Shown here: piece after piece, positions 35,953 through 49,500 of the stretch | How positions within the stretch are numbered: the first letter of the stretch is position 1 | Layout of the letters: each line of letters starts with the position of its first letter | Made by a program: the position numbers and the translations under genes | The notes under the pieces: generated by a model | What the model was told of the DNA's origin: nothing | The model's database searches: none | The model's input: the letters and a program-made list of their open reading frames with translations, nothing else | From: [Phialemoniopsis] sp. UDSM-2020 | Lineage: Eukaryota; Ascomycota; Sordariomycetes; Thyridiales; Thyridiaceae | DNA length: 64,000 nucleotides | Assembly (NCBI GenBank): GCA_018873225.1 | Contig: JAEILZ010000002.1 | Span: forward strand, 5,270,001 to 5,334,000 | Reading direction: 5' to 3'

Positions 35953-38900
35953 TGGTGAGGAACTCTCGCTTGTTCAAGGCGGTGTGTGCCCTTCCCCCGA
36001 GACGCGGCCCGGCCCCATCGCCATCGCGAAAAAAGGTTCAGTCCATGCCCAAATCCTGCATTCGCGCCGCGCGCCGGCCCTCGATCTATCCTGGGGTAGG
36101 GAATCCTCCTGACGGGCCCGGCTCTTTTGCTCCAGCGCGGTGAACGCCTGGCTTGGCAGCTAAGAGGGAGTGGTAGATCTTAGTTGCAGTGCCGGGGCGA
36201 TTTGGCAAATCTCATAGTCTCGCGATAATGGCGGCATTTTCCTAATCACACAGATCTGAACCCTTATTCTTTCTACCTGAAGGGGGCGTTATCTAGATTC
36301 TCCTAGAGACAACTCCGCGGAGGCGTCAGTACTGCATTGTCCAAAAGGAAGAGAAGAAAGCACTCCGTATGCAGTAGATGTTGTCGTCCTAGCATTCCAC
36401 GTATTTCCTCTTTCGAGTGTTATCAAATATCCTTAGCCCGATATTCGCGTTCGGGCACCAACGGAGCTACGGAGTATAGACCGCATACGGACTGGGTGTC
36501 TCACATTAAAGTTTCCCTCCTTGATGCCCGACGGAAGCAGCTCCTCTCTTTCGGCCGGGATCACGGAGCAAGGGACCGGGCGGGTACCTGGCCCGGAGTA
36601 TTGACTCCGCGGAGGGCATGCCGGGGGAGGGACACGCGCGCATGGCGAGGCTCTCACATGGTTTGTAGTTTGTCCAACATCAGTGAGCTGTCATGTCATT
36701 AGACGGCGGCAGTCACCGAGTGTGATAGGCTGTCAGGTTGCATGTCGCATAGAACTCTAAATTATCACGAGACTCTATTTCCCCCCCGGCCCGAGGTATA
36801 CTGCACGGCCGAGATTGGTATATCCCGGCACGAGGCGCTGTCAAGAAAGGGAAAATGCCGAAGAAAAGGAAAGAAGCCAATTCCTTGTGGCAGAAAAGAA
36901 AGAGCATCGTCTGATTTTCTCGCTTAGCACACCCCGTCAATATTGATACTATTCATGGACATTTATGAACTAAGGTCTGTATTCCACGGTGCATGTGACA
37001 TCCCCGGCGCCGTCTAGACGTAATAACGTAGGAGTATCAACACATGGCAAACGAGACACAAGGACACACATCCCGGCACGGCTCAAAAGAAAAAGAACAG
37101 TGCATAACCAAGCATCACATATTCGGCGTGTATGAGTGGTCAAAAGGGGGAGAAAGGTGGGATCAAGGGGGCAGATGAGTGTGTGACAGCAGCTTAGGTC
37201 GGCGATGTCGTCGTCTTGACTCTGCGTGTGCGGGACGATCTCCCATGCAACTAAGGGCTTAAGCAGATAGAGTCGCAGCAAACAGAAGCAAGCCTCAGCC
37301 AAGCCATTCGGCTACTATTTCCACTCGACTTGCCACTCCCTTCGTTTGGGCAGGACACGCCTCCCCAAAAAGCGTCTCCTCTACTGAGGCGCCCGAGTGA
37401 CATGCCTGGCTTGCATGTTCGTTTCCGGGATGTGAACGTTCGTGCCGGTCACAGGAATAACTAACTAGCGTTTTGACTACATATTGTGCTTGGGCCAGAA
37501 AGAAGCAATGCCATCGTTCGATCAGAGAGAGGACGTGCGTCAAACGGTCCTCGTCTACCGTATCGAGGCAAGCAAGCAGCTCGACAAGGGTCCCTGAAGG
37601 GCAAGACGAAGCTACGTGCAGCCTCCGATCGCCTGTCAGCTCGGCCAGCTCGCCTACGTGCCGTCAATGGCTGGCTGGCTGGCTGATGAGGAGGACATGT
37701 CAGAGCCCCAGTCGTCGGGGCGAGCGCGATAGCGAGACAGGGCAAGCTAGCAAAAGCTCAGCGCGGTCGCTCCCGATCTTGTTCATGGCGAAATCGTACG
37801 GTCGCCTCCTCGGCCATTGCCCGAACGGGTAAAGATCCTGCGTCGCGTCTTGCGGCTGACAGCAAGGAGGAGAAAAGCAGATAACCTACGTAACTAACGA
37901 GAGAGCGAGGCGACATTCCGCACTGCGGTGAGGGGAGAGGAGACGAGAAACGCCACTCGTGCACCATATTTAGATGTTTTAGCCTCTTGGTTTGACAGGG
38001 GAGAAAGGGTCTTAGAGGGGACTCTGGTGTAGAGACTACCGGCTTTAGCGTTCTCCATCATCATATCTTTGGGGGCTGTCGATGCGGAGACAGCTTCACT
38101 TGCTCGAAGGGGACGTGAGGGGTCCGCCCGAGGCATCCTCTGGGCGCTCGATCGATGCGCTCGCAGAGCCTTCCGCTGGATCTCACATGCCAGAACGCCG
38201 AGACGGGTAACGAGCGCGAGATGCAGCGACGCCTGCCCGCCTCGCAGCGTCATGAAAGGGGCCCGCTAAGGTAGCGGGATGGGGGCGCATTCGTTCGTCG
38301 ATGAAGGGGGCAAAGCAAAGCCAAAAGTGAAGCAATCGCAGCGAATAGAGTGCCGTCCAAAAACGCTAGATTGGCGTTAGCAGACGCGATTGAAGCGATC
38401 CAGCTAAAACGACGTGCTCCAATCCCGTCGAAACGGACTGCAGGGCCAGACGCAGCCATCAGGCCATTCTTGAGCCTTGGCGAGATTTCAGGTCGCCGCC
38501 AGCGGTGCGGCGGGACCAGCAGCTGCTTTTAGCACGAGGGAAATGGGGAGAAAAGGGAAAAAGAAGCAAGGTGAGTGACGGGCGAGGCTGAGGAGCTAGG
38601 AGAAAAAACGGAACTAGAGGCGTTCAAGGGTCCTGCCCGTTTGCGTGGCCTGGGAAACTATTTCGAGCTAGAAATTGTTTGGCTCGTTCAATGATTGTAT
38701 GGACAGGTGGATGAATGTAGTTTAATGTGGTTGATGTACATATGATCTGTCTGTATGTACATGCATGAGTAGGTCGTAGAGCACCGGACAAGCAAGCGAA
38801 GATCAACGGCGCCGGAAGCGCACATACGGCCTAGTCCCCCAAGTCCCCCATCCCCTTACTGGTTGGCGTCTTCCCCCTTCGTAGTTAGAGTTATCACCTC

Positions 38901-41466
38901 TCATGCATAACTTATTGACAAGACCGGTCAGAAGATTCCTGATCTAGACACACACCACCAAGCAGTCTCAAAAGAGACAAGGTTCTGACGCCGCGCAAAA
39001 GGAGACGAAGGCAAAAAAGAACATGTGAGACATTTTATGACCGGTAAGCTAACAAGTTTGTGACAGATCAACTTTCTGGCGTCCAAAGCCCAACTCTTCA
39101 ACCATGCTTTCCTGTAATACTTGTACAGAGCTAATCCTTAGCTTTTTTTCCTTTTTCTGAACTTTGCCCTCGCCATGTACCCCCAAACGGGCAATGATAT
39201 GCAAAGTTTTTGTCGACCAAAGGGTCCCGCCCCGTTGTTGCCCGTCCGCCCGCGCCGCTTCCGCTCACATCCGTACGCCATCCGCTCCGCTCACACACGC
39301 TCACACACACCTAAAGCACGTGTGGCCAACCCCTCTCTTGCCTGAAAAAACTCACTAAAACGAAATGCCCACTCGGGCGGCGACACCATGGCGGAGTAGG
39401 GATCCAGTGGCGAAACAGTAGAACAGAGGATCGCTGGATAGCAGTTCTTTAGCCCCGACTGCAAAAGGGCGGGCAGGCGTGCGGAGTGGATTGAGGATCA
39501 TCCAGGTAGGGAGAGACAAGACCTTGAATAGTTACCCTCACGAGAGTCCCACTCGGGCGTGCGGTGTGCTGTCTTGTCTCGCCCTGGGGAATGCAAGTCG
39601 ACTTGCATGTATGTAATGATTGAGCTGTGCCTAACTGGGCAAAATGGCAAACTCGCGGCCCACGAGCCAGCCAGCCAGCCACAGTCACATCACATCACGG
39701 GACACGCTTGCCTCCCAGACAACCTGACACCCCAGTCCCAAGGGGGCAGGCAGGCCAGGAAGAAGGACAGTTTTGAGTTTGGGACCGGTAGGGATGTTTG
39801 CATGCGTGTCTGAGTGTGAGCTGCATGCGAATCGAATGACAACAAGCAGCCAACAGACGCAAGATGGGCTCCGCGAAGATCGATACGCGTCACTGCCGGA
39901 AGGAAATAGGCAGATACCTAGGGGCTGCTGGTCTTTGGCACACTCACATATGCAAGGCAGGCACGCGCTGCTGTTGCCGATGCGAGCAAGACGAAGACCT
40001 AGATACGCCGTCATCCAGTCAAGTCAAGTCCGCAACTTTTCGCCGCCTTTCATTTTTGTGCAGTTTTGAAGGCCGGCCCGGCTAGTTGCAGCTGAGCTTG
40101 AAGGGTCTTCCCCGTCGGGAAGGGTCTCGACCGCGGCTGTCGCTGCGCCGATCACGACGCTCGCCAGAAGGCCGCCGCACTATTTGACTCCATCTCGAGA
40201 CGACGCCAGCTCCATATGATTGTTCCGCCCCGGGACGGACGTCTTCCGGTAGGTAGGCTGTTCGAGGAGCCCAACTTCTCCGCGTCTTGGCAAGTCGAAA
40301 TGGCAAAAAAGAAAATGATCGAGACACACCAGAATCGCTAGCCCGCTCGCGCGAGACCATCTGCCGAGCTGATTCGGAAAACCCACAAAGCTCATGGAAA
40401 GCAAGATGCGCTGGCCAGAGGCGTGTTAGCGAGACGTTGTCCGGATTGGGCTGCCCTGTAGCTCGCTCCCTTACTTACTCTTTTCGAAAACCAATGCAGT
40501 GCTCTTCGAGGGGACCTGGCCGTAAAAGAACCCCGTCCGTCGTCAGCGTGCTTCCCAAAGTGTACATGCAAGCTGCAGCCCGCATCTGCCGGGAATCCGT
40601 TACCAGCGAATCACTGGACGATCCTCAGCCCCAGGCCCAGCATGCCTCCACTATTTCATTCTGCAACAAACAGACGACGCATGTACGTACGTGGAGACCG
40701 CCGCCATCGTCCACTTTTCAACGCCGCCCAACGACATACGGTGTATGTGACAGGAGACCTGTCGAATGTGTCCAAGAAGTGCCAAGTAGGGGGCAGGTAT
40801 GGACAAGACTTGCTTGTGTGTCCGTATGTGGGTGCGTGTTGTATGCAAAGAGGTATGGTGTGGTGTGTGGTCAATCAATTGGACCACCACTCTGCTGTCG
40901 TCCGCTCCCCTGTTCCCCAAACCCCATGTCAGATCGGCCGGACGGCTGGAGACGAGATACAGTAGGTTCGATAGATTGGATTTCACATCGGCGATGCACC
41001 CATGCGCAAGGTTAGGCGCATTCACCTGCCTTCTTGGCCATGATCCTTTTCCCAGATTGCTCGTGCGTCACATCCAGCGCACCAGACACACCTCCAGCTC
41101 CAGCCCGCCCGCCTCCAGTCCCAGTCTCCTTGCATTCTTTGGTTCCCGTTGAGCCAGGGGTGCACTCCAGAGGAGAGAGATGGCCGACTGCCGCGGCACA
41201 CCGCATCGCATCGGGTGGTCCAAAGAAGGTTCACTCGCCCGATATTGGATGGGTGTGAAGAGATTTTGATGGATAACCGCAGACTTGGCCACACGCACAC
41301 GCCCCCCCGTTATACATCAAGAACTGTTTTGGCCTCGTCTCGTTTCGTAAACCCGCATGCGCCCGTTTGCGACCTGTCACATTTCTCCCAACAGAACCCG
41401 TTGGTGCCCTTCGTTTGTTTCTCAACTCCCTTCCGACTGGGGCATCCGCGTCTTCTGTGTGCTTTG

Positions 41467-41512
41467 GAGAGAGAGAGAGGTGTGTGTGGGAGTGTAGTGT
41501 GTGAGTGGAGAG
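41467..41512. repeat. GA/GT-rich low-complexity tract
   Basis: An imperfect run of GA dinucleotides passes into GT-rich sequence on the plus strand. It is simple-sequence DNA of low information, and was used as one reason to discount nearby open frames. Confidence 0.8.
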
Positions 41513-42500
41513 GGCTTCCAGAGTTGCGTGCGGACTCGAAGCACCAAACCTTGCTAAACCACATCACCCCGGACAAGCTAAGAATAACGTTGGCGTTGCT
41601 CCATCACCTCCAATGCATCTGCACAATTTATCGAATTCTGACACCCACCTCTCAGAGCGCGGGCCCCGAGTCAACAGACAGGCCCTTGGAGTACTGTCCA
41701 TGAGTAAAGACGAGAAAGCCGGCATACACACACCCCGACCATGTCAGCGCCAAGGAAAATCGTCTGTCTCGTCCCTTGTCATAAACATTTCAACCCATGA
41801 TTCTTGCCAATCGGTCCGACGATGTCTAGTGCAAGGCTAGGTAGAAGCCGCTGCTAGACTCCTCAAGCTTGCATTTGCAATAGTCTGGGGGCGACAGCCT
41901 TCTAGACTGCATCGTCAGGATGCCGTTCCGTCATAGCTCCCAGCTCTGAATCCCGTAGTAGAGTGTCTCTTCTCGCTTTGGTGAGCAAATTACACGAGGC
42001 GAGCACCCCTTTGAAAAGAATAATAGGGTGTCTGGATCGTCTACGGTTGAACACTGGAGTGGAATCAAGCGCAATTTAGGGCTCGATACCTGGCAGGGGG
42101 ATCGAAATTTAATCCTGCAACCTTCGTAATGCGAGATCAAGTGTCATGGGAAGATCGCAAATGGCAAGCGGTCCCTGGCCCGCACGAGCCAGATCCCAGG
42201 GATCTGAACTGCGATGACGCTTGTCGTTTAGCCTGAATCCCTTCATCGCTCCAACCAACGAGGAGTCCTCCCGAGTAGAAGGAAGGCCATGTCGATGGCC
42301 TAACCTTGTCCGGAGTGGTGGGTGCGATGAGTTGTGCTCTTTGCCCACTAGAGCCTTCTGCACCCCTTCCCGCGGGCTCGCAAGGCTCTCTCCGGCTCCT
42401 TGGTGGCCGGTTGGACTGGGGTATGAGGCTGTCGTGCCATGGGGGCCTAGAAGCATCACTAGACAGGAGAACAAAAGTCGGATCATAATGGCGTCACACC

Positions 42501-45500
42501 CTTCGCCGGCGCAGTGCGATCTATTGGGAACCCCTGCAACTTCACTACTGTGATTCCAGGGTCAATTTGTCACTTTGTTCACCACCATCAATCCATGGCT
42601 TCGTACGAGCAACAGAAGGGGGTTCGTATACGAGCGAACAGGTGCAATTCCCGCCAGCGGCTGCACACGCCCATCAGTATGCAGACGCGCACACACGACG
42701 CACGCACACACCTCCAATGTGCTCCCGTACATGGAGTGCGGCACAATTTCATTCCAGATCGATCTGCAAGGTGTCAGCAGGCAGCATGTGCACCGCGCGC
42801 CTATGCGACCGGTCCTGGGGGCTGGGGAGGGGATGACAGGGCATCGTGAAACCGCGTCATTCCACCCACAGGATACGATCCCAGGGGCCGTCTCCAGCCC
42901 TGATTCGTGGACTCTTGCAGAGATCTCACCCATCAGTGCTTGGACCGCATCTGCCGTGACAGCCCTCCGGTGCAATGTGCAGAAACGTGTTTCTATTTCA
43001 GAGCCCGCCGTTACAGGCATCGGTCGACATGACCCGCGGGCATGCGCAGACGAAATCCGGTTCGTCTGGGCCGTTTGGTAGGCAGACACTTGACTGCTTC
43101 ATTACTTCGGCGCAAGTCAGGGCGAAGTCCAAACGCATGCTCCTTTTGATGGGCCATTCGCCGTGGCAAGCAGCACACCACTCCCAGCAGCGTAAAGGTT
43201 CGTCCAGTAGGTACATGACCTCTCACCGGTCGAAACAGGCTCCATCCCTGCGCGGATGGGAGTTTCATTTCATACTTCGACTGGTGCCACATGGCATCCC
43301 AATGCAATACCTTGCCTCCAGTTCTCCGTGGTTGCTTCCTGGACATGTCCATGTCAGGGAGAAAGTGCATTAGCCGGCACAGTGACGTCGGCCGAGTGAG
43401 ATGCGATTCCCACAGGATCCTGACCACGACGTAGTTTCGAGCTTCAGGTCTCTCGATATGGCCCCCTCTTCTCTCTTCTTGGGGACCAAGTCAGGTATGG
43501 TACCCGCTGCAGTCTTCTGCAAAAATACCGCGTTGCATTTACACCATGAAATGGGCGCAGAAAGAGAAGCCAAGGCGAGGATCCGCCAGTCGTCGATCCC
43601 AGCAACGCAACACCTAGCACCCATGGTTTGAGGGATCAGTGCATTATTCTGCAAGAAGACGGTGCATTAGTTGGGAACCCGGGGATCGATCCTAGCGTCG
43701 AACCATCCATGCGACAACAACGGGGGAGTGGTTTCCAAAGGATGAGACCCGTTTGGTCTTTGTGCGTGCCAGCAAGCCAGGGTTAAGGTGCTGAGTCGAT
43801 CTGCAAAGCGCCGTTACAAGGGTCTGCCTTCCAACGGTCGACCGGGGTGTGGCAGCGGTGAGAAATCGGCTCGCATTGTTTGACTGTCACCTGGGCCTGA
43901 AAGGATTGACGAGTCTCCTGGTTCTGGTGTTCGAGAACCCCGAACCGGTAGTTTGTGACCACCAAAACAGACCAGAAACGTGCGGCGCGTGGCCAAGAAC
44001 GGGGAATTTCCCCGACCGACGTCTTCTTCCAGGAAGCACTACCGTCCTTGGGTGCTACTGTACAAGGGTGTGCAAATATCGGTTACAGGCGATGCTTTAC
44101 CCTGGTTGGCTTGGACAGGGAGTGAGGTAACATTGACAGCTGTTGGTGATCAGATCAGGTATGACCGGAGCAGATCTTGATAAGGCCAAGGGTCTACCGT
44201 CTGCCTGGCCGATCCATGTTTCCCTCGAGACCAAAAGAACTCTTCGCGCTGGTAGAATCTACGTTGACAGGGAAGTGTTTCGACGGCCAGAGCCAAAATG
44301 ATTAGCATCTGCGCTTTGGATGATAGACTGACCACCTGTGGTGTTAGTCTATGCGGCGGCCGCCTTTGTAGACTCTCGTGATTCTAGGCTCGTATCGGAA
44401 AATTTAGGCCAAATCTCCTGGGAGCCATTGTCGTGGTAATCTTGGATCTCGGTCCGAGAGAGGCTAATCTTTCTCAGTGCTAATCCTGGAGACCCCAGTA
44501 GCATGGTCAACCCACAATGATCCCAGGTTTGATTTCTTAGCCTTGGGATGCAAGACGCTGCATCCCCGTTTGCGTAGTGGGCATGGGGCTCCTCCTCAGT
44601 GCAACGCCGCCACCGAAACCCGAACCGAGCCTTCACCGTCGGACGCCCGGTGAGCAAAAGTCCCCCAACCAATCCATGGGCGACATCCTTCGTTTGAAAC
44701 AAGAGGATCGCTGGTCCGGACTTGCATTTCCTTGGATGCTACAGAACATTGTCGCAAACGTCCCTATCCAGGCTAGGCCCATTGTTAGGTGCAGCATGAT
44801 GATGAGCGGCATTGAAATTAGCGATCTACAGATAGGTATGCGAGCACAAGCTGCCCCCGAGCAGCTTGTCACCACTTCGCTCTTGATATGAGCGTCAGTC
44901 CTGAATTCAAGACCAGCAAGCTGGCTGGGTCTTGCAGTGTGCACGCAACGGCTTGAACCAGGTATACCTAGGTGACTACTTCGTAGGTCAACAACCATCA
45001 AGCAGAGGGGGTGTGTGGATTAGCATAGATGAATCCGCCGCACCAAGATGTGGTGAACCATTGATGAAGGGTTCGCGCAATTTCGCTTTCCGTGGTTGTA
45101 CTAATATGTATGTAGACCATCACTCGCATATTGCATTGACTAGGTAACTTTTGATTGTTTTGCGCGGGGACCAACGATATGACTTGAGATGGGTCAACTA
45201 TGCGAAGGACGTTGGGTGCCGAAGCCTTGATTGTTGGGTGACGTTGCTGTAGGACGTGGCATCCTGCCTGTTGGCGAAGGGCAGCAGAAGCCGGAGAAGT
45301 GCCAAATTGTCAGACCGAGCCTTAACTCTGTTTGCCTCGAAATTACTCGATGAGATCTCGTTTGCACGCAGATGAACCAGGTTCGATCGCGCACGATATG
45401 CCTGGGACCCATGGCGAGATGCAACATGGACCCTGATCGAGGTTACAACGCTGAGTCAAGTCGAAACAGCCTAAAGATTCAGAGGGATTGAGTTAATCCG

Positions 45501-48500
45501 GACAGCGGTGATTGATCTGCTGCCCGAGCGTGTGCACTTGAGGCTCCTTACTGGAAGTCCAGCCAGCTGATCCCATGCTATCTGGGTGTGAACGGCACGA
45601 CCGCTACGCTGAGGGTGACTGCTGGCATCTGTGATGTGCTTCAGCTTTCGGGCGAGAAGGGCGTGTAAGCCACTCTCATGTGTGCAGGTGTAGAACGTCA
45701 AAAGAAGGCTAGGGGACGGGGCGGCCAACTGTCGGCTTCTGGCTTGGAGCAAAAACATTGTGTCGGGGTTGTACGACTGAGAACAACGTTCTGTTTGGCC
45801 AGGAGCCAACAAGGGTTGCGCGATCCTGCATCGATTGCCGCAAGCACCCGATTGCGATTTAGTACGACCGGGGCCTTGGCCACGAGCGAGGACAAGCACA
45901 AGGAATACTCAACACGGGACCAGGACGGTTGTACGGCGTGTGCGTGTGTTCGGTTCGGGATAATAAGACATGAGTATATCCGGCCGGTACTGGTGTCTGC
46001 GGCAACACAACTGGTTGTGGTCATGACAAGACCTGCTCGTAGGTAGAAGCTAGAGGCCTACCGAAGGCAAATTGGAGACTTCCCCAGAGTAGGTAATGGT
46101 CTTCATGGTGGACAGCTTGAGCAGAGGTGGCCAGGACGCGTGGGATGGCAAAAGCAGTGTGCCTTGGTGTAAGTCGGTGCGGTATCTGAACGGTCAGGAC
46201 GGGGGCCATGGGGGCTTGCTTTGGTCTGAGTCGAATCGCTCGCGAGTGGCCTGAAACGGTTCCCATTCCAGCCCCAGTAACTGGATAGAGAGCTAGTGTT
46301 GAGCAAGGCGTGCTAGTTTTGGAAGAACTAAGGCTTTCTAGATCAAGATTGGATCATGCCTTGATACCCACGATGGAGCTTGCAAGCTGCTAGGAGATGG
46401 AACTAGTGCCACAAGACCCATGATCTGAAGGCTAGTTAGGGCGTGCCATGCGACGTCTTGGGCATACGACGGAGATACTGACGATGCCACGCTGCCTCGA
46501 CTAGCCTAGAGAGGCATTATTAACCTAGGTGTTGCCCTGGTTATATCATCGTTGCCATGAAAGGCATAGTGGACGATAGAACGTAAGAAATCATACGGAG
46601 TAGGATATGGGGCCCGGATGGTCGGCTTGGAGCTGCCAAGTAGTTTTTTTGTTTTTCAATGCTCGAAAAGACGTACCGATTTAATCTTCTACGTACGAAG
46701 GGTAGTAAGGAGTACACACGCCAAGGTTCACAGGCCAGTTGCTACTGTCGGTGAGTAGACAGATGTGGCTCGGCCCCGGTGTGTTGGAATGCAACAAGCC
46801 TTCGTAGACAAGAAATCTCCCAGCGCATGTATCAAAACCACTGTGGGTGCAGACTGACTCATCGAGGAATGGGCCAGTGCAATAGAGACAAGGCGGCATG
46901 TTTAGGAGTGAGACTTGTGCGTTGCGAGAGTTGCGTCTTTCTGTCAACGATGATGATGCGAAGGGTTGCATCGCGAGGAGGAAAAAAGTAAATGCCAGAG
47001 CCAAAGCAAGCCGTTGTTTCGCCCTGCGACCCTCTGAAGCAAGGAAGGTACATACCGTACATTACCAACATTAGCACTAAAATTGCAAGTCCAATAGGTA
47101 CACTCGTGGGAACAAGGCAGGGGCGGCGGGCTAGCAAGGCGCCAAGGGCAGGCCCGAAGCGGGGCAAGTCATGCCTTTCTCGCGTGGCAGGTGTCAGGGA
47201 GTGGAGCCGCGGCAGAGACAAGAGACACTGAGAACCCTCCCCTGGCATTCCAGAATCTGGCAAGGCCTGGGCTTCAACGTGCGCTAACGACCGCCCCGTG
47301 GAATCATCTCGCGTACTGGAGTCGTTTTTGGACGAACAAGCGAGTAGACATGGTTGTGGGACTGCAGCAGGACGTCTCGTAGATTATTGCTCGGGCTTTC
47401 AGCAATATGGCTTTGTATCTCGAGACGAATGAGAAGACCTTCAACACCAGTGCGACGCAGGGTCCCTTGGCCCAATCTCACTGCCTGGGATTGTGCAGGC
47501 CAAGAATGCAGATTCTGAAGTATGCTGAAATACAGCACATATGTACATAGACTGCACATCGTGTTCATGCTGCTTCTTACTCTGCTCTTTAATACCCTGT
47601 GGGGAAACCTGGATGTCAGACAGCCAGCGAGATGAGCAAACCCGACCGTTTATTGTCATCGGCCATGGGGCTTGTCATGCACGATCCTGGCATCGGCCAT
47701 TGCTAAACCCTTTTTCTCTGAGGCAGAACCATAAGGTGACTGTTTGTGGTGCTCGGTCGGCGCCGGCGTAGTGACGGTCATTTAAGACTACACCTGATGG
47801 TTGCAACGACTGCCAGCAATAGCTAGTGTTCATATAGTACTAAGTAGAGTAATATTGAAACCCATCAATCTCTCCACCTGTAGTGGCAGGTATTTGACAC
47901 GTTGAACTGGCGTTGAAGTTGACAGGCGAGATAGATACTCCGCATATTCTCCTGAACGTCGTTCGTTGCGATCGGCTTAATCCCGACGGCACTGTCTCGT
48001 TATTGGGTTAGTACTATTACCTAACCTGGCTCCGGTTCTGGGCAATCGCTTGGCAGGCCTATGTTTGGAACTCCAACCTTGGTCTTGGGGTGAGGATCAA
48101 CGGTTAACGAGGTAGATCCCAAACACGAAACCCCCTTCTGCATTGCGGAGCAAAGCAGCTAGCAAGAATACGATTTTATGTTCCAGACGACAATTCGCAC
48201 CTGGCTAATCTTCCTGACTCTGTGTATCAGCTACTTTATGTACGTAGGTACCATGCATGTGTTGCGTCCAATGGAGCGCCAAGCTGTCTGTCGCCGGGGA
48301 CGATCACGAAACCAGTCTGCATACAATGTCCCCGGCCTGTGCGACCCATCCGCCGGCCCCCAAAAGATGATTCATGGCTGCAGTAGGCGATGCTCTGCCA
48401 CGACGCTGGATAACACGGATAGGCGACCCATTCATCAGGAATGCTGGACACATGGGGGGGGGGGAGAAATCCTTCCGGAACAAGTCATTGGGTGAGATGA

Positions 48501-49500
48501 GACGTCACCAGGCGAGCGAGATCTGTGGAAGGATTTAGCGGACCACACACCCATTCGGCAGGCCTGCATGGGTCCAGCAAGCCCTCCTCCAGTGCCAGTC
48601 TTTGCTTGTCTTTCTTTGCTTTTTCTGCTGAACGCCATCACCCGCGCCCGCGGCCGGGGAGAGCCACCCCTCTCCATCGGATCTGCCCTTGCTTTCCCAT
48701 CTTAATTTAGGATACCCGTGGGTGACAGACCCACGGGTACCTAGCGCGCCGCCGCCGCACCAACCCTCAGTCACCCCCGTGTATCCCATGGATCGTGTCT
48801 CGGTGATCAGACCTCCTGCTTGTTCCCACGGCTCGACACAACGTGATTGGCAAGGGGCCCTTTCGCCCGCCCGGGTTAGCCCAGCTTGGGTCTCGTCTCG
48901 GCAGTATGTACGTCAAGGGACGACACCTTCGTCATCCAATCTGACAGGAACCAATGCGAACCGAATCAGACCGCTCCTCTGGTGGTCGGAACACGCTCCG
49001 CACCGCGAGGAAAAAAGGTCTCAGCGCACCCGCAGCAGCTCGGGAGGCCTGCCTCTCGGCGCAACGCCTACGTGGCACAAAGGGAGGATCAGCTCAAGTC
49101 TATGTTCGTGCACAGAAACAGAGCTGGTTACGCTAAGCACGCATTGGCATTCCTCAGCTTACCTGGAAGGTGGTGTTGGGCTTCTGTGTTTGACGGGACT
49201 AGGACTGTCCGATCTGCTTAGCTGCATCGATCTTTCATGCAGGCCAGAGTGATTGATTGTCCCGTGCTCGAGAATCCGGAGTCGGTATGCATGTCTGTAT
49301 GTAAAGTATATGACTATGTACACACAGCAAATCCTCCTGATGATCGCCACCTGGCACGCCGTTGTGGATGTTGTTAGCCAGTCGGCCCCGCGCCGGGCGC
49401 GCATGTAGTCGACGGCGATGTTGGCATCACCTGTCGGACCCTTGAAAGGTTGGTCTGGGTCCCTTAAAAGGACTAGGCAGTGATAGCAGTGACAGGTCAT
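42501..49500. other. Gene desert, central part
   Basis: Seven kilobases with no supported coding sequence. Open frames reach 187 codons (48689-49252, +) but start at TTG and look random. A run of 11 G lies near 48454-48464. The sequence is not AT-depleted or AT-rich overall, so heavy RIP of a transposon is unlikely. Confidence 0.55.
48713..48739. repeat. Perfect 11-bp inverted repeat, 5-base loop
   Basis: TACCCGTGGGT at 48713-48723 and ACCCACGGGTA at 48729-48739 are exact reverse complements around GACAG. The stem is GC-rich and would be stable in RNA; it is the strongest hairpin I noticed in the desert. Confidence 0.88.

Larger units (their letters stand above)
35901..42500. other. Gene desert, mixed composition
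   Basis: Base composition is near the window average. Open frames of up to 242 codons occur (40287-41015, +), but they begin at TTG or GTG and have no recognisable domain. Short purine or GT-rich tracts (41467-41512) and CA-rich runs (39283-39310) are present. The palindrome CTCCGCGGAG occurs twice (36313-36322, 36605-36614). Confidence 0.55.

Noticed and set aside
45360..45410. Possible tRNA T-loop (GGTTCGATC)
   Set aside because: No matching 5-bp stem around the loop and no A-box, anticodon arm or acceptor stem could be paired. Other GTTCGA sites in the window failed the same test.
48689..49252. 187-codon plus-strand frame
   Set aside because: Begins at TTG, runs through the 48713-48739 hairpin, and has no protein-like features.
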